From the NCBI GenBank assembly GCA_902806575.1, contig CADCXD010000002.1:2914001-2978000 (forward strand): a stretch of DNA of 64,000 nt. The letters are read 5' to 3'. The position numbers and the translations under genes are program-made. The notes below the pieces were generated by a model that did not search any database, was not told the origin of the DNA, and worked only from the letters and a program-made list of their open reading frames with translations. Numbering within the stretch: the stretch's first letter is position 1; each line of letters starts with the position of its first letter. The DNA is from Jackrogersella multiformis (Eukaryota; Ascomycota; Sordariomycetes; Xylariales; Hypoxylaceae). Shown piece by piece: positions 34,275 through 44,642 of this stretch.

Positions 34275-36336
34275 GCTTTGGGTGCCAGGTGGAGAGGACC
34301 GCTGACTCCTTGGGTATCTGAAGAAAATGGTGGGTGGGTGCTATACTGAGAAAGAGCATCAAGGCTGTAAGAAAGCAAGGAAGGAAGAAAAGGGGCGATG
34401 TGGTGCTTGATACCTACCTAGATGTTTAAATCTCTGGTGTATAGAAATAGAAGGGCTTCTGTGTATTTAAAAGGAGTTTACCCCTTTTTATTTCGCCATT
34501 AAAAGAAGCTGGATTGAGTTACTAGCTCTGAGGCATTTACTTTGAAAATGGGTGGAAACCCCTTGAATTTGTTAGGTTAACTACCTACCTAGGTAGGTAC
34601 TCGATATTAATACTTGATATTTTAAATGAATGGGCAATGTTCTTAGCTGAAGTGTACCTAGGTATGTTATAATACTCCTGACCTTTACTTTTACGTTTTC
34701 CTGGCTTTGCACTCGAACTAGCATGCTGTTTTATACCACTGGTACCTGACCTTACCTTAATCGTTTACGTTATACTGTGATGATTTACCTATGTTCAAGG
34801 CCCCGGCTGTTGCCTCGGGCGTATACGTAGCTCTGTACGCATCTCTGCAAGCTTTACCATAATAAAGTCCTTTACCGCAGGAGACTTTGTTGTCGCTCCG
34901 AAGCGGCTCCTACTATAGGTTAGGGATAGATAACACTAATTTCGAGACGGCAGGGTTATCGTTTACAGTAACGACTATAAATACGAAAGGTTCAAAGAGC
35001 AATGTTTGAAAATTGCAATGTAGAAATAATGGCAATGAAAATAGGGGCGCAGGTGGTGCACAGTTGTTGGCAGCTGTTCCAAAAATCAATCTGTTAAATC
35101 CGAAAAAATGCAATCTGCGAGTAGCATCACTCTATATAAGAGAAAAACAACTTTTTACGCTTTTCTAAACATCACAGGTAAGTGAGCTTAGCTAGCAAGG
35201 TGTCTAGATACATGTACGTGACAGTGTATATTATAAGTCTAAGTAGGAGCTCTGAGCCCTATGAGCCATATAGGAACAGCTGATTATGTAAGCAGGTGAA
35301 CTGTGATACCAGAGTTCAGAACCACTACACGAATATACGACTCGTTAGATCGGTATATGATATTATTGCATGTATACTATGCTTAAATTGAATATGTGTG
35401 TGTTTATACCATGTACCAATATAAAAAGACATGGCATTAATGTAGCTCTAAGTTCCAAGCCCTGTAGAAAAAGATCAGTTGATTCAATTGATATGCGAAC
35501 CAATAAGAGTATCGTGCTTATGAACTAGTCCGAGATTTCCGGGAGATGGGACGATCCAACAATGATTAGTTAAAAGAGTGGAATCTGAAGTCGAGCTAGC
35601 TGTTGGTTTTAAGAGCGAAGGAAGGTAAGGCAAGTATAGGAAGTAAGCTTGAAGTTAAAATGGCATTGTCGGCATACGATGCACCGAATGATGAGGTTAA
35701 AGCCGGAAGGAATTGAGCAATGATAACCCTTGCAATAGAAAAATAAGCCGTCCTATTGGAAGCTTACTTTTTATTATTCCGTTTGCAGTTGCGACGCTGA
35801 CGTTACTTTAATACACCTGTGGAGAATGAAGATGCTGCTAGGTGGGTATGTAGGTAGGTATTTCCTCTTAATACCTACATAGTGTAAGTACCCAACCTTA
35901 GGTAACATACCATAACTCTACACCGTCCGATCTCCTCACCGATAACCCTCTTACAAGCTTCGTCCCTGTACGCCGTGCCGCGGGCCCATTTAGCCCTGCG
36001 GACAAACATCCATTACCTGTTTTCCCTGCTAATACGCCGAATAGGGAAATTTGTGATCTCCAGGTACGGCAATGTGCGTCGATCTCTACGCCCTCCTACC
36101 CCACAGTACCCCAACTTTGGCTACATCATGTACCTATATGCTAGGGTCAGGGGGGGTTCTTTGTATGACGGACGAGGTGAACCCCGATGTCTACTCCACA
36201 GTGTGATGTGACTTAAACTGCATAAATACCCAGATCCTAGTATTCTTTCTTTTTATTCTCGGTAGGCTTCTTTCTTGACTTCTTCTGAGCTACCAGGTGA
36301 ATTTCCTCGGGCTATACTAGATACTAGATACCAGCA
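34275..36336. other. 2.1-kb spacer with a truncated repeat element
   Basis: No gene seen. It carries the relict of the inverted-repeat element, a TATATAAG near 35135 without a coding frame, a CTACCTACCTAGGTAGGTA palindrome near 34580, and an ATAAATA motif about 110 bp before the GH35 start that may be its TATA box. Confidence 0.55.
34866..35102 (-). mobile_element. Truncated inverted copy of the MITE-like element
   Basis: The segment 35020-35102 matches the reverse complement of the left arm of the element at 16935 (shared GTAGAAATA, AATGAAAATA, CAGGTGGT and CCAAAAATCAATCT blocks). The block 34866-34896 matches the reverse complement of its interior 17186-17216 in 26 of 31 positions by eye. 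The opposite terminal arm, expected near 34.72-34.80 kb, is not recognisable, so this copy is truncated or decayed. Confidence 0.6.
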
Positions 36337-39300
36337 ATGAGGTTGCCATTGTTTCTAGTTGTCGCGGTACACGCCCTCCTGAGCCATGCTTTTAGCCCCG
36401 GAGGGCGTCCCGATGCCATGATCTGGGATTTTGCCGAGAAGAGAGAAGCTTTGCAGGATATTGTCACTTGGGATAAACACTCGCTCTTTGTCCACGGCGA
36501 GAGGGTGATGATCTTCAGCGGCGAGATCCACCCATTCAGACTTCCGGTTCCTTCCCTATACATCGACGTCTTACAGAAAATCAAAGCTCTCGGTTTCAAC
36601 TGCGTCTCAATCTACATAGACTGGGCACTTTTAGAAGGAAAGCCTGGCGAGTTCCGTGCAGATGGAGTTTTTGATCTTAAGCCATTCTTCGACGCCGCTA
36701 CCAAGGCTGGAGTTTACATCATTGCCAGGCCTGGTCCTTACATCAATGCTGAAGTGAGTTCAAGAAGCCTTGATAGAACTAGTAATTAGACATATTTAGC
36801 TAAAAATGCAATTCAGGTCTCCGGAGGTGGTTTCCCGGGCTGGCTACAACGGAATCGAGGAGCCCTGAGGACTATTGCTCCAGACTATCTCAACGCGACG
36901 AATAATTACATGGCAAACATCTGCAAGATAATTGCGGATGCGCAGATCACCAATGGTGGCCCGGTGATATTGCTCCAACCCGAGAATGAGTATACGGTAG
37001 CTGTCCCTTATATACCTTTTCCGGACGGTTCGTATATGGAATATGTCATACAACAAGCCCGAGATGCCGGTATAATCGTTCCGTTCATTAGTAATGACGC
37101 AAGCCCCTACGGATATAATGCTCCGGGAACGGGTGTTGGCGAGGTCGACATATACGGACATGACGGCTACCCCTTAGGCTTCGACTGCGCACACCCTACG
37201 GTCTGGCCTACTAATTTCCCAACATCATACGCAAGCAAGCACTCTCAGCAGAGCCCGAATACGCCATACTCAATCGTTGAATTTCAAGGAGGATCTTTTG
37301 ATCCCTGGGGAGGATGGGGTTTCGAGCAGGTATGTTTTTCGATATTTTTCCCATTTTCTTTCCTAGTGTGAAGATGATAGGGGAACTGTTCTATATTCTT
37401 TCACGGGATCTCAAGCTTACGATATCACAGTGCAGCGCGCTTGTAAACCATGAGTTCGAACGAGTCTTCTACAAGAATAACTATGCAGCAGTAAGCATCA
37501 CTCGTAAAAAAAATGATAACCATGTAGATACCTAGGTATCTAACATTTCGATATTTATAGGGGGTGACAATCTTTAACCTCTACATGATTTTCGGAGGAA
37601 CTAATTGGGGAAATCTCGGGCATCCAGGAGGATATACATCGTACGACTATGGTAGTGTCATCAAGGAGGACCGAACCGTCGATCGAGAGAAATACTCAGA
37701 GCTGAAATTAGAGGCAACATTCCTCCAGTCAAGCCCCGGCTACCTTACCGCAACGCCGGGTGACAGGTCGACCACACTTTATAGCGACAACCCTGATATC
37801 ACCATTTCCCCGTTGCTGGCAAATAGCACAGATGGCGCTTCTTTCTTCATTGTTCGACATACCAACTACTCAAGCCTGGCAACGACAAAGTATCGGGTGA
37901 CTCTACCCACTTCTGAAGGAACGCTCACAATTCCCCAGCTAAACCAGTCGCTCACGTTAAATGGCCGGGACTCGAAAGTGATGGTTACGGATTACGACGT
38001 CTCTGGTACTCGATTGCTCTACTCCACCGCGGATGTCTTCACACAGGTTAAGCAAGAGAATCGCACAGTACTTATCATATACGCCGGAGCTGGCGAGTCG
38101 AACGAACTTGCGATTCAGGGACCGTCAAGAAGCCAGGTCAAGAAAATCTCAGGAGGAACGTCTTTCAAAGTAGCAAGCAGCAACTCCTCTGACTACATCG
38201 TGATCAATTGGACAGCGGCCTCAGAGGGATTCATTCTTCAGATTGGCAATGACCTTGTCGTTTACTTACTTGGTAAGTTTCATTTCTAAATAACAGCTGT
38301 TTCCATTGCTAATTATCTCTAGATCGCAACACGGCTTATAACTACTGGGTTACCGATGTCGCAAATACAACGTCCAAACTGATTATTAATGGTCCTTACC
38401 TTGTACGATCTGCCTCTATAAATGCCGATGAGCTTCATATCAAGGCCGACTTCAATGCCTCTACGGTAGTTGAAATCCTTGGCATCCCAGAAGGCGTCTC
38501 GAAGCTCTTCATAAACGACAAAGAAACCCCAACGGAGAAGCCAGGTCTTGCAGTCGTCGCTAGCGTGCCGATAGCCACCCCTTCATTTACAGTCCCTAAA
38601 CTCTCAGATCTCGAATGGAAGTATATCGACTCGCTCCCAGAGATCACCAAAGGCTATGATGACTCGGCATGGCCAACTGCCGACAAGATAACCACGGATA
38701 ACACGTACCAATACCTTCTCGCTCCTGTTTCGACATACGCATCAGACTACGGCTTCCACACCGGCGTCCTAGTGTACCGAGGCCATTTCAATGCAACGAG
38801 CAACGAAGCTAACCTCTCGTTGTGGCAGTCAGGCGGAAGTGGCTTCGCCTCGTCGATCTGGATAGACGACTACTTACTCTCATCATATCCCGGCAACCCC
38901 GCAAACGAAAGCTGCCAAGGCAAGTACGACGTCACCGGCCCCGGATTCGAAGCCGGATCAGAGCACGTATTCACTGTCGTCGTGGAGAACATGGGGCTGA
39001 ACGAGGATTACATCATTGGCGATGATACTATGAAGGCACCGCGCGGCATCCTAGGCTGGCGGCTCGAGACTACTAAGGCGACAAACACGCCCATCACCTG
39101 GAAGCTGACGGGCAACCTCGGCGGCGAGGACTACAAGGATCTCGCCCGCGGCCCCTTGAATGAGGGCGGTCTGTTCGTCGAGCGTCAGGGATACCACCTC
39201 CCCGGCACGCCGACGGATACTTGGGAATCAAACTCCCCGCTTGAGGGCATCGGCATGCCGGGAATCGGCTTCTACGCTACATCCTTCGACCTTAACCTAC

Positions 39301-39629
39301 CCTCAGACGAGTGGGACATCCCGCTCGCATTCTCGTTCGCCAACAACACCGAAACGTCCGGCATATACAGGGCTCAATTATACGTCAACGGGTGGCAGTA
39401 CGGCAAGCTTAGCAGCAACGTCGGACCCCAGACAGTGTTCCCGGTGCCTGAAGGCATATTGAATTACAACGGAACGAACTACGTCGGCATCACTCTATGG
39501 GCACTTGAACAGGGCGGTGCTAAGATCCCCGCGCTGGAGCTCGTGGCTGGGGTGCCTGTGTGGACGGGCAGGGAGAGGGTCGAGTTGGTTGATAGCCCGA
39601 CTTGGACCGAGCGTGAGGGTGCTTACTAG
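36337..39629 (+). CDS. Secreted GH35 beta-galactosidase
   Basis: Five exons (36337-36753, 36817-37329, 37431-37490, 37561-38272, 38323-39629) encode 1002 residues, the normal size of fungal GH35 enzymes. A signal peptide (MRLPLFLVVAVHALLSHA) leads to the TIM-barrel start VHGERVMIFSGEIHPFRLP. QPENEY carries the probable acid/base Glu197 and EFQGG the nucleophile Glu294; both are present. Later beta-sandwich and jelly-roll domains (FGGTNWGNLGHPGGYTSYDY, GFHTGVLVYRGHF, LYVNGWQYGK) are complete. The enzyme removes terminal beta-galactose from pectic side chains, xyloglucan or galactosides outside the cell. Many Asn-x-Ser/Thr sites suggest glycosylation. It interrupts the siderophore-related genes and has no evident link to them; no iron-GATA site lies in its own promoter. 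Confidence 0.93.
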
Positions 39630-40039
39630 GTTAGGTATAATTATCTAGGTAATTCCCACTTAATGATTTTGACGATTCACTTTAAGACTGTTTATGATGT
39701 GGTTGAATGCAAATGTTGTAGCTATTGTGAAATCAAATCGCTAAGTGCTTACAAGAGCAAAAAGATAAAAAATCAAAAAATCAAACACGCTTCCCATCCA
39801 ACCGGGTATCTTTCCCTTCCAACCCTCCCTCCTCCCACCCCCTTCCGTCTAATTTTCCTTCCATCGTTCGATTCGGTCGGGTCGGTGGGAGGAGGGGCCG
39901 GCTTCCTAGACTCAAGTTAGTAAATGTATCAAATAATATCGAAGTGTGTGTTTGCACATACCTCTCGTCTCAAAACGTCAAGGGCTCTTCTTTCCTCTCT
40001 CCTCTCTCCTCTCTCCTCTCTCCTCCCTCCGCCCTCCCT
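39630..40039. other. Short spacer with a CCTCTCT microsatellite
   Basis: 3' regions of two convergent genes, with A-rich DNA around 39760 and the pyrimidine repeat before the stop of the next gene. Confidence 0.6.
39994..40028 (+). repeat. (CCTCTCT)5 minisatellite
   Basis: Four perfect 7-bp units and one variant unit in tandem, all pyrimidine, immediately downstream of the minus-strand unknown gene. Confidence 0.85.
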
Positions 40040-41110
40040 CTACGGCTGCTTGCCTGCCAGCCGTCCTCGGCTGATCTCGAGGACGGACTGGCAGTCCATC
40101 AACTCAGCCACCTCCTCCAGAGGCATCATCTCGCCCGACGCGGAGCCGTCGAGCCGGCTCAGGCGCTGGCCGAGGAGCGCGGCGACCGCCCGGTCGTCGC
40201 GGTCGTGGACGTGAGTCCACAGGGCCAGCTTGTAGGTGAGGTGGAGGGATCGCTCCCGCCACCCAAGCTGGCCGACCAGGCGGCGCACGAGCCCCCGGTG
40301 CCCTTCGTCGTCGACGTCCAGGTGCGAGCAGAGCAGGCCCTGCTCCTCCGACGTGAAGACGTCCACGCCCGCGTCCAGGAGCGACGCGATGTAGCCGTGG
40401 ACTAGGCGGGACTCTTCGTGGGCGTCGGAGGAGGACGCTTCCGCGCGGGCAGGGGGGGAGATGCCTTGTTGGCGTGTGGAGGAGGGGCTGGTGGTTGGCG
40501 GTTGATGGGAGGCCCTCGGTTGGTGCGAGGGGAGGGAAGGCCGGGGAGAAGGGGCAGGCGGGTGGACGGCGGATGATGACCGTGCCTTGGACTGTCGACG
40601 GCAGTCCACCCGCCTGCGGGAATCGCGCCTCCATGGAGGGGTCTTCCCCCGGGGCCACGGACGTGGTAGCGAGCCACGAGCTGGTGCTCGCTCCGTGGCA
40701 TCCCAGCCCTTCTCCCGACGGGCAGCGAGGTGCCGTCGTCTGGCTACCGCGCTGCCGCTGGCGATCGGGGAGGAGAGAAGAGGAGGAGGAAGAGCGGCCG
40801 GGTGGCGAGCCCGAGGCGTGAATCCGGGGGTCGGCGGGAACCCCGTGTCCAGGGCCACGGCGCCGGCCCCGCTCGGACCGTAGACACTTGCCGGCGTCTG
40901 GGGGGGTCGCCGACCGTGGGATAGACCGGTCGAGGCAGACGCCGGGAAGGAGGGGGTGACCGGAGTCACGGGAAGAGAGCCAACCGCCGCTTGTGGCTTA
41001 GGCGGAAGCCTAAGCTCTAGGCGGGCGGCGAAGCCAGCACATCCGTGCTGGCTTGCCTTGACGGTTAGGGTCGGTGGCTTGGCCGGAAGGCTCAAGTCCG
41101 GTGGAGACAT
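40040..41110 (-). CDS. Pro/Ser/Arg-rich protein of unknown function
   Basis: An open frame of 356 codons from the ATG at 41110 (the frame has no earlier ATG). I do not recognise it. Residues 1-230 are low complexity, rich in Pro, Ser and Arg, and probably disordered. Residues about 240-340 look folded, with acidic/aliphatic helices (YIASLLDAGVDVFTSEEQGL, LVRRLVGQLGWRERSLHL, AVAALLGQRLSRL). The locus is far more GC-rich than the AT-rich DNA on both sides. An unseen intron in the Pro/Arg-rich part is possible, since all reading frames stay fairly open in GC-rich DNA. No signal peptide or membrane segment. It may be a lineage-specific gene. Confidence 0.5.
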   Translation of the reverse strand: MSPPDLSLPAKPPTLTVKASQHGCAGFAARLELRLPPKPQAAVGSLPVTPVTPSFPASASTGLSHGRRPPQTPASVYGPSGAGAVALDTGFPPTPGFTPRARHPAALPPPLLSSPIASGSAVARRRHLAARREKGWDATERAPARGSLPRPWPRGKTPPWRRDSRRRVDCRRQSKARSSSAVHPPAPSPRPSLPSHQPRASHQPPTTSPSSTRQQGISPPARAEASSSDAHEESRLVHGYIASLLDAGVDVFTSEEQGLLCSHLDVDDEGHRGLVRRLVGQLGWRERSLHLTYKLALWTHVHDRDDRAVAALLGQRLSRLDGSASGEMMPLEEVAELMDCQSVLEISRGRLAGKQP

Positions 41111-41384
41111 CTCCGATGAATCCACTAGTACTATTTATTATATAGTACTTTGGGTTTGTTGAGTGATGGTGTGTAGTAAGGAGGAAAGAGAGTAGAAGGA
41201 TGATGAGGATGTAGGTAATGTACCACAGGTAAGGTAAGATTTGGTGGTGTTGGTTATGGTGTGTAGAAACTTTGGTTCTTAAGTTTGGAAGTTCTGGGAA
41301 GAGTGTAAGGATGGATTGAGAAATTATTTATGTGTGGGAAAGGAAATATCGTTCAGTACGTACTCCCTGTACCGGCAGGTGGTT

Positions 41385-41519
41385 GTTCAGTGGTAGTCTC
41401 ACTGAACTGCGTCTCGATAGTTGACCATTACTGAGGTCGGGGTCGACGGCTAGGGTACTTCAGGTACATGAGCCATGTAATGCCCTCCCTTTAGGGCTTT
41501 GGCAGTGCCATCGAGACGC
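41385..41519. other. Foldable intergenic segment, possible structured RNA
   Basis: A perfect 8-bp hairpin GTTCAGTG/CACTGAAC with a 7-nt loop (41385-41407) is followed directly by a perfect 10-bp stem GCGTCTCGAT/ATCGAGACGC whose arms are 41409-41418 and 41510-41519. The left part resembles a tRNA A-box (GGTTGTTCAGTGGTAG), but no matching B-box or acceptor stem was found. Confidence 0.3.
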
Positions 41520-43838
41520 GTACACTCGTGTTTCCCACACAATTCAACCCAAGCCCTATCGCAATTTAATATTGTGAGCCCTACTCGTATCGGTGGTCAC
41601 ACGTACGAGGGCATTCCCAGTGACGGGAGTGACAATAACTAAATCAATGAAATCTTTTGACATTCAAAAAGTACATTCGTATATATGAGGACTAACGCCT
41701 GACCTCTACTTGAGAGTGATAACATGAAGAAACGAGTGGATGTATTTAGCAATGAATTCATGAGTGACTCTTCAGCACAACATATCCTTCATCTGACACG
41801 CCTCGCAAGGTACCACCATAATGGTAGAAATGTTAATATTCAAGAGATATTCATTATATCGCGAAAACCTCCATCATGCAGACCGATCGTTCACCCCTTT
41901 CGCTCATCCATACTCCCCCGTTTTGATATCAGTGAAAGTATTACGTAATGACAAGATCGATCACAGTCTCGCCATCATGAATTTCCATCCTCGGCAGCTT
42001 GATTACGCGGTAATTAACAGTCTTTCGTGTTGTCCTTGCTGGCACACTTACATACGTCTTCAACCCCTGATTACATAATATTGTCCTCTTTTTTTTATTG
42101 CCCCTTTAGGATATGATTTCTCCACTTTAATGGATTTGATGGATTTGATTGGTCAATGAGCTTCGTCTCTTTTGACAACAGGGCTTTTTGTGATCATGTT
42201 AGTTGCGTAATCCATCGTGAAGGAATAACGTTAAGAACATGAAGTATATAATTTTAACGCTGTATCTTTCGATTTGATTCGCTTGGGTGATATTTGAGGT
42301 CATCCTTACCTGTCAATATTAGCTTGTGTCGATGACTAATCGAGAGAGATAGGTGACGAGAGGAGGAGCCCTTTATACTGTTAAGAGGTTAGCATATTGA
42401 TAGATGACTTAAGTTGTTCATAAGGTTAAAATTTTAGCCCATGTACATTAGTTATTATTTATTGTCATCGTGGGACATAATAACTGACTGAAGCCGTTCC
42501 CTTCATGATCTCATGTCATTAACGTAGTGATGGCCTTTGACAGACAATACAAGTTATTCACGAGGTGAACAGTATTAAGAAAGGTAGATATGTCAAATAT
42601 AGTGTCTTTATATTCAGTTTACGGCCTGTAGGGTTTAGGTGATGATTTTCGGACCGTCTAGGACGTTTATCACCGACTAGCTTGTCGACAGTAAATGGTC
42701 TCTCTCGCGGTGCTGATTTAAAAGATCAAGATGGCATTCTTCTTCGCTCATTTTATGTGCTTTTGTTTCTGGTTCAGTCGAGCCTTATTGGTTTTCTTTG
42801 CCCAACATCCCTAAAGTAGATTTAAGTCCAGTAATGTGGACTCTTAGCAATAACCCTCCGTCGAGACATGTTTTTTTGGTATCATAAGAGGTTAAATAGC
42901 ATCATATTAGGTGCCTAGCTGAACTTTTTGCGTCGTTATGTTTAATTGAACAATAAATTTCCGATAACTTCGATAATGCTTCAAAATACGTGAATAAAAA
43001 AATAAAAAATATTCGCTCCTCACGGTAAGTTAGTCTTAAGTACCATATTTCTTGTTTTTCTAGCTGTCTGGTCATATAACTTGAAACAACTGTTCCCTTG
43101 AAATTCTTGATTATTTGGCCATCCAGTTATATACATTCATAAAGCCCATGAGAACGTATGGCTAAGATGACTTTACTTAAATAAAAACTCTTATAACTCT
43201 ATGCAATACTCGGAAAGCCTTCCCAGTCTTTTCACGGAAGAATTCAGATCCTAATTGCATCTAAATAGAAACTAATAGGTAGGTAGCCATTATCGTCGAC
43301 CCCCTAAATACTAACAGATTGCAATATGACGCAAGTGACATACACTTACTATATTCATTTGCTCATAGGACCTTAACAAACATGAGGTGATATTTGAATT
43401 AACAGAATTTTAGCTAAATATCCTCAATATGGTGTACCTGCTTATTATGTTACGAGAATACGTGGTTTGCCCTTCTACTTTCCTCTGACTTCTGATGCTT
43501 AGGTTAAGTTTTTCGCATTTAATTAGCTAACATGTAGTTTTTATATATTTTCGTAGGCGATCATGGTATCAAGATAATAACTATGTTAACCTAGATTGAG
43601 CCCGCTATGTAGATAGGTACGAGACGTCAAGTCCCATAAATGAAGTATAATACACGTGGACAAGGACCTTAGGAATGTTCGTTTTTATTGTGTACTTAGA
43701 TACCTATATAGGGACCTACCTACCGGTACCGATGTATACATAATGAAAACCCTTATGCCGATGATGACATCAGAATGGGGACAACCGATGTACCTGTGTA
43801 CCCTCTAGTATAGTGGCCGATATCGGACCGAAAATGAA

Positions 43839-43847
43839 TTATCAGAT
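43839..43847 (-). promoter_or_regulatory. Iron-responsive GATA (SreA-type) site, CGG-extended
   Basis: TTATCAGATCCG on the plus strand, 796 bp before the start of the SidF-like gene; first of a cluster of three. Confidence 0.6.
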
Positions 43848-43894
43848 CCGAGTTAGACCCACAACTTTTTCGGCCGCGCCATTAAACGAAATTT

Positions 43895-43903
43895 TTATCT
43901 GAT
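43895..43903 (-). promoter_or_regulatory. Iron-responsive GATA (SreA-type) site
   Basis: TTATCTGAT on the plus strand (ATCAGATAA on minus), second of the cluster of three. Confidence 0.6.
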
Positions 43904-43965
43904 CCTTTCCAAGACATCAACGTGGAACTTCCAAGCAAGGTTGTACCCAATCCATCCTCTTAAAG

Positions 43966-43974
43966 TTATCAGAT
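43966..43974 (-). promoter_or_regulatory. Iron-responsive GATA (SreA-type) site, CGG-extended
   Basis: TTATCAGATCCG on the plus strand, third of the cluster. A CCAAT box lies 14 bp to its left (43947-43951). Confidence 0.6.
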
Positions 43975-44642
43975 CCGTTTCTGCGGACCGCCAAGAGGAC
44001 ATAGCCTTGGTTCGCTGTCACAACTAATACACAACCATCTCCATTTCTGAGGCCTAGATAGGTACATACTTCGTTTGTCTCGGCTGGACTGGCTGGACCG
44101 GCTGGCTGCCTGAGCCAAGTAACCGTCGGGAGGCACAACCGTTGAGACACGTTAACGTTGACCGCGCGCTCCCTTGCATTAGCGCGTAAAAAGTTTTAAG
44201 TATACGCTTTCACGGAGATGGAAAGTGGGAATGAAGAAACCCACCCAGAACCCCTTGTACTTCGGGGTACTTACAAGGCCTGGTGGCATTAGCTATTGCC
44301 CAAGTAGTCTTAGCAACGATGGGCATTTAGCCAATGCTAGGTAGTGAAGTTCTTTCTTTTGGAGTAGAACGAGACGCTAGCTGAATAGTATACCGGGGTG
44401 ATGGGCGGAATAACTCGGCCTACTACCATATCAGATGTTTGTATGCTTGCTCGTTTCTACTGGCGAAGGGAGAGGTTCGGCTTCTCTAGGAAATAAGAAA
44501 TTTCCTTTCCAGTATCTGTATCTACCTAGGCTTGAATTAAGGGATCAAAGGAAGAAATACAACAATTCAAGCCCTATTTGATAGCTATCCAATTACATCC
44601 AACCCTTGTGTTACACACCGAGACAGCTCTCCAGTTATAGCA

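Larger units (their letters stand above)
41111..44642. other. 3.5-kb AT-rich spacer before the SidF-like gene
   Basis: No protein gene: frames are short and stop-rich. It holds a foldable segment at 41385-41519 and, near its right end, three iron-GATA sites within 136 bp. Confidence 0.6.

Noticed and set aside
41371..41420. tRNA-like A-box GGTTGTTCAGTGGTAG
   Set aside because: No B-box at the right distance and no acceptor stem; kept only as part of a foldable segment.
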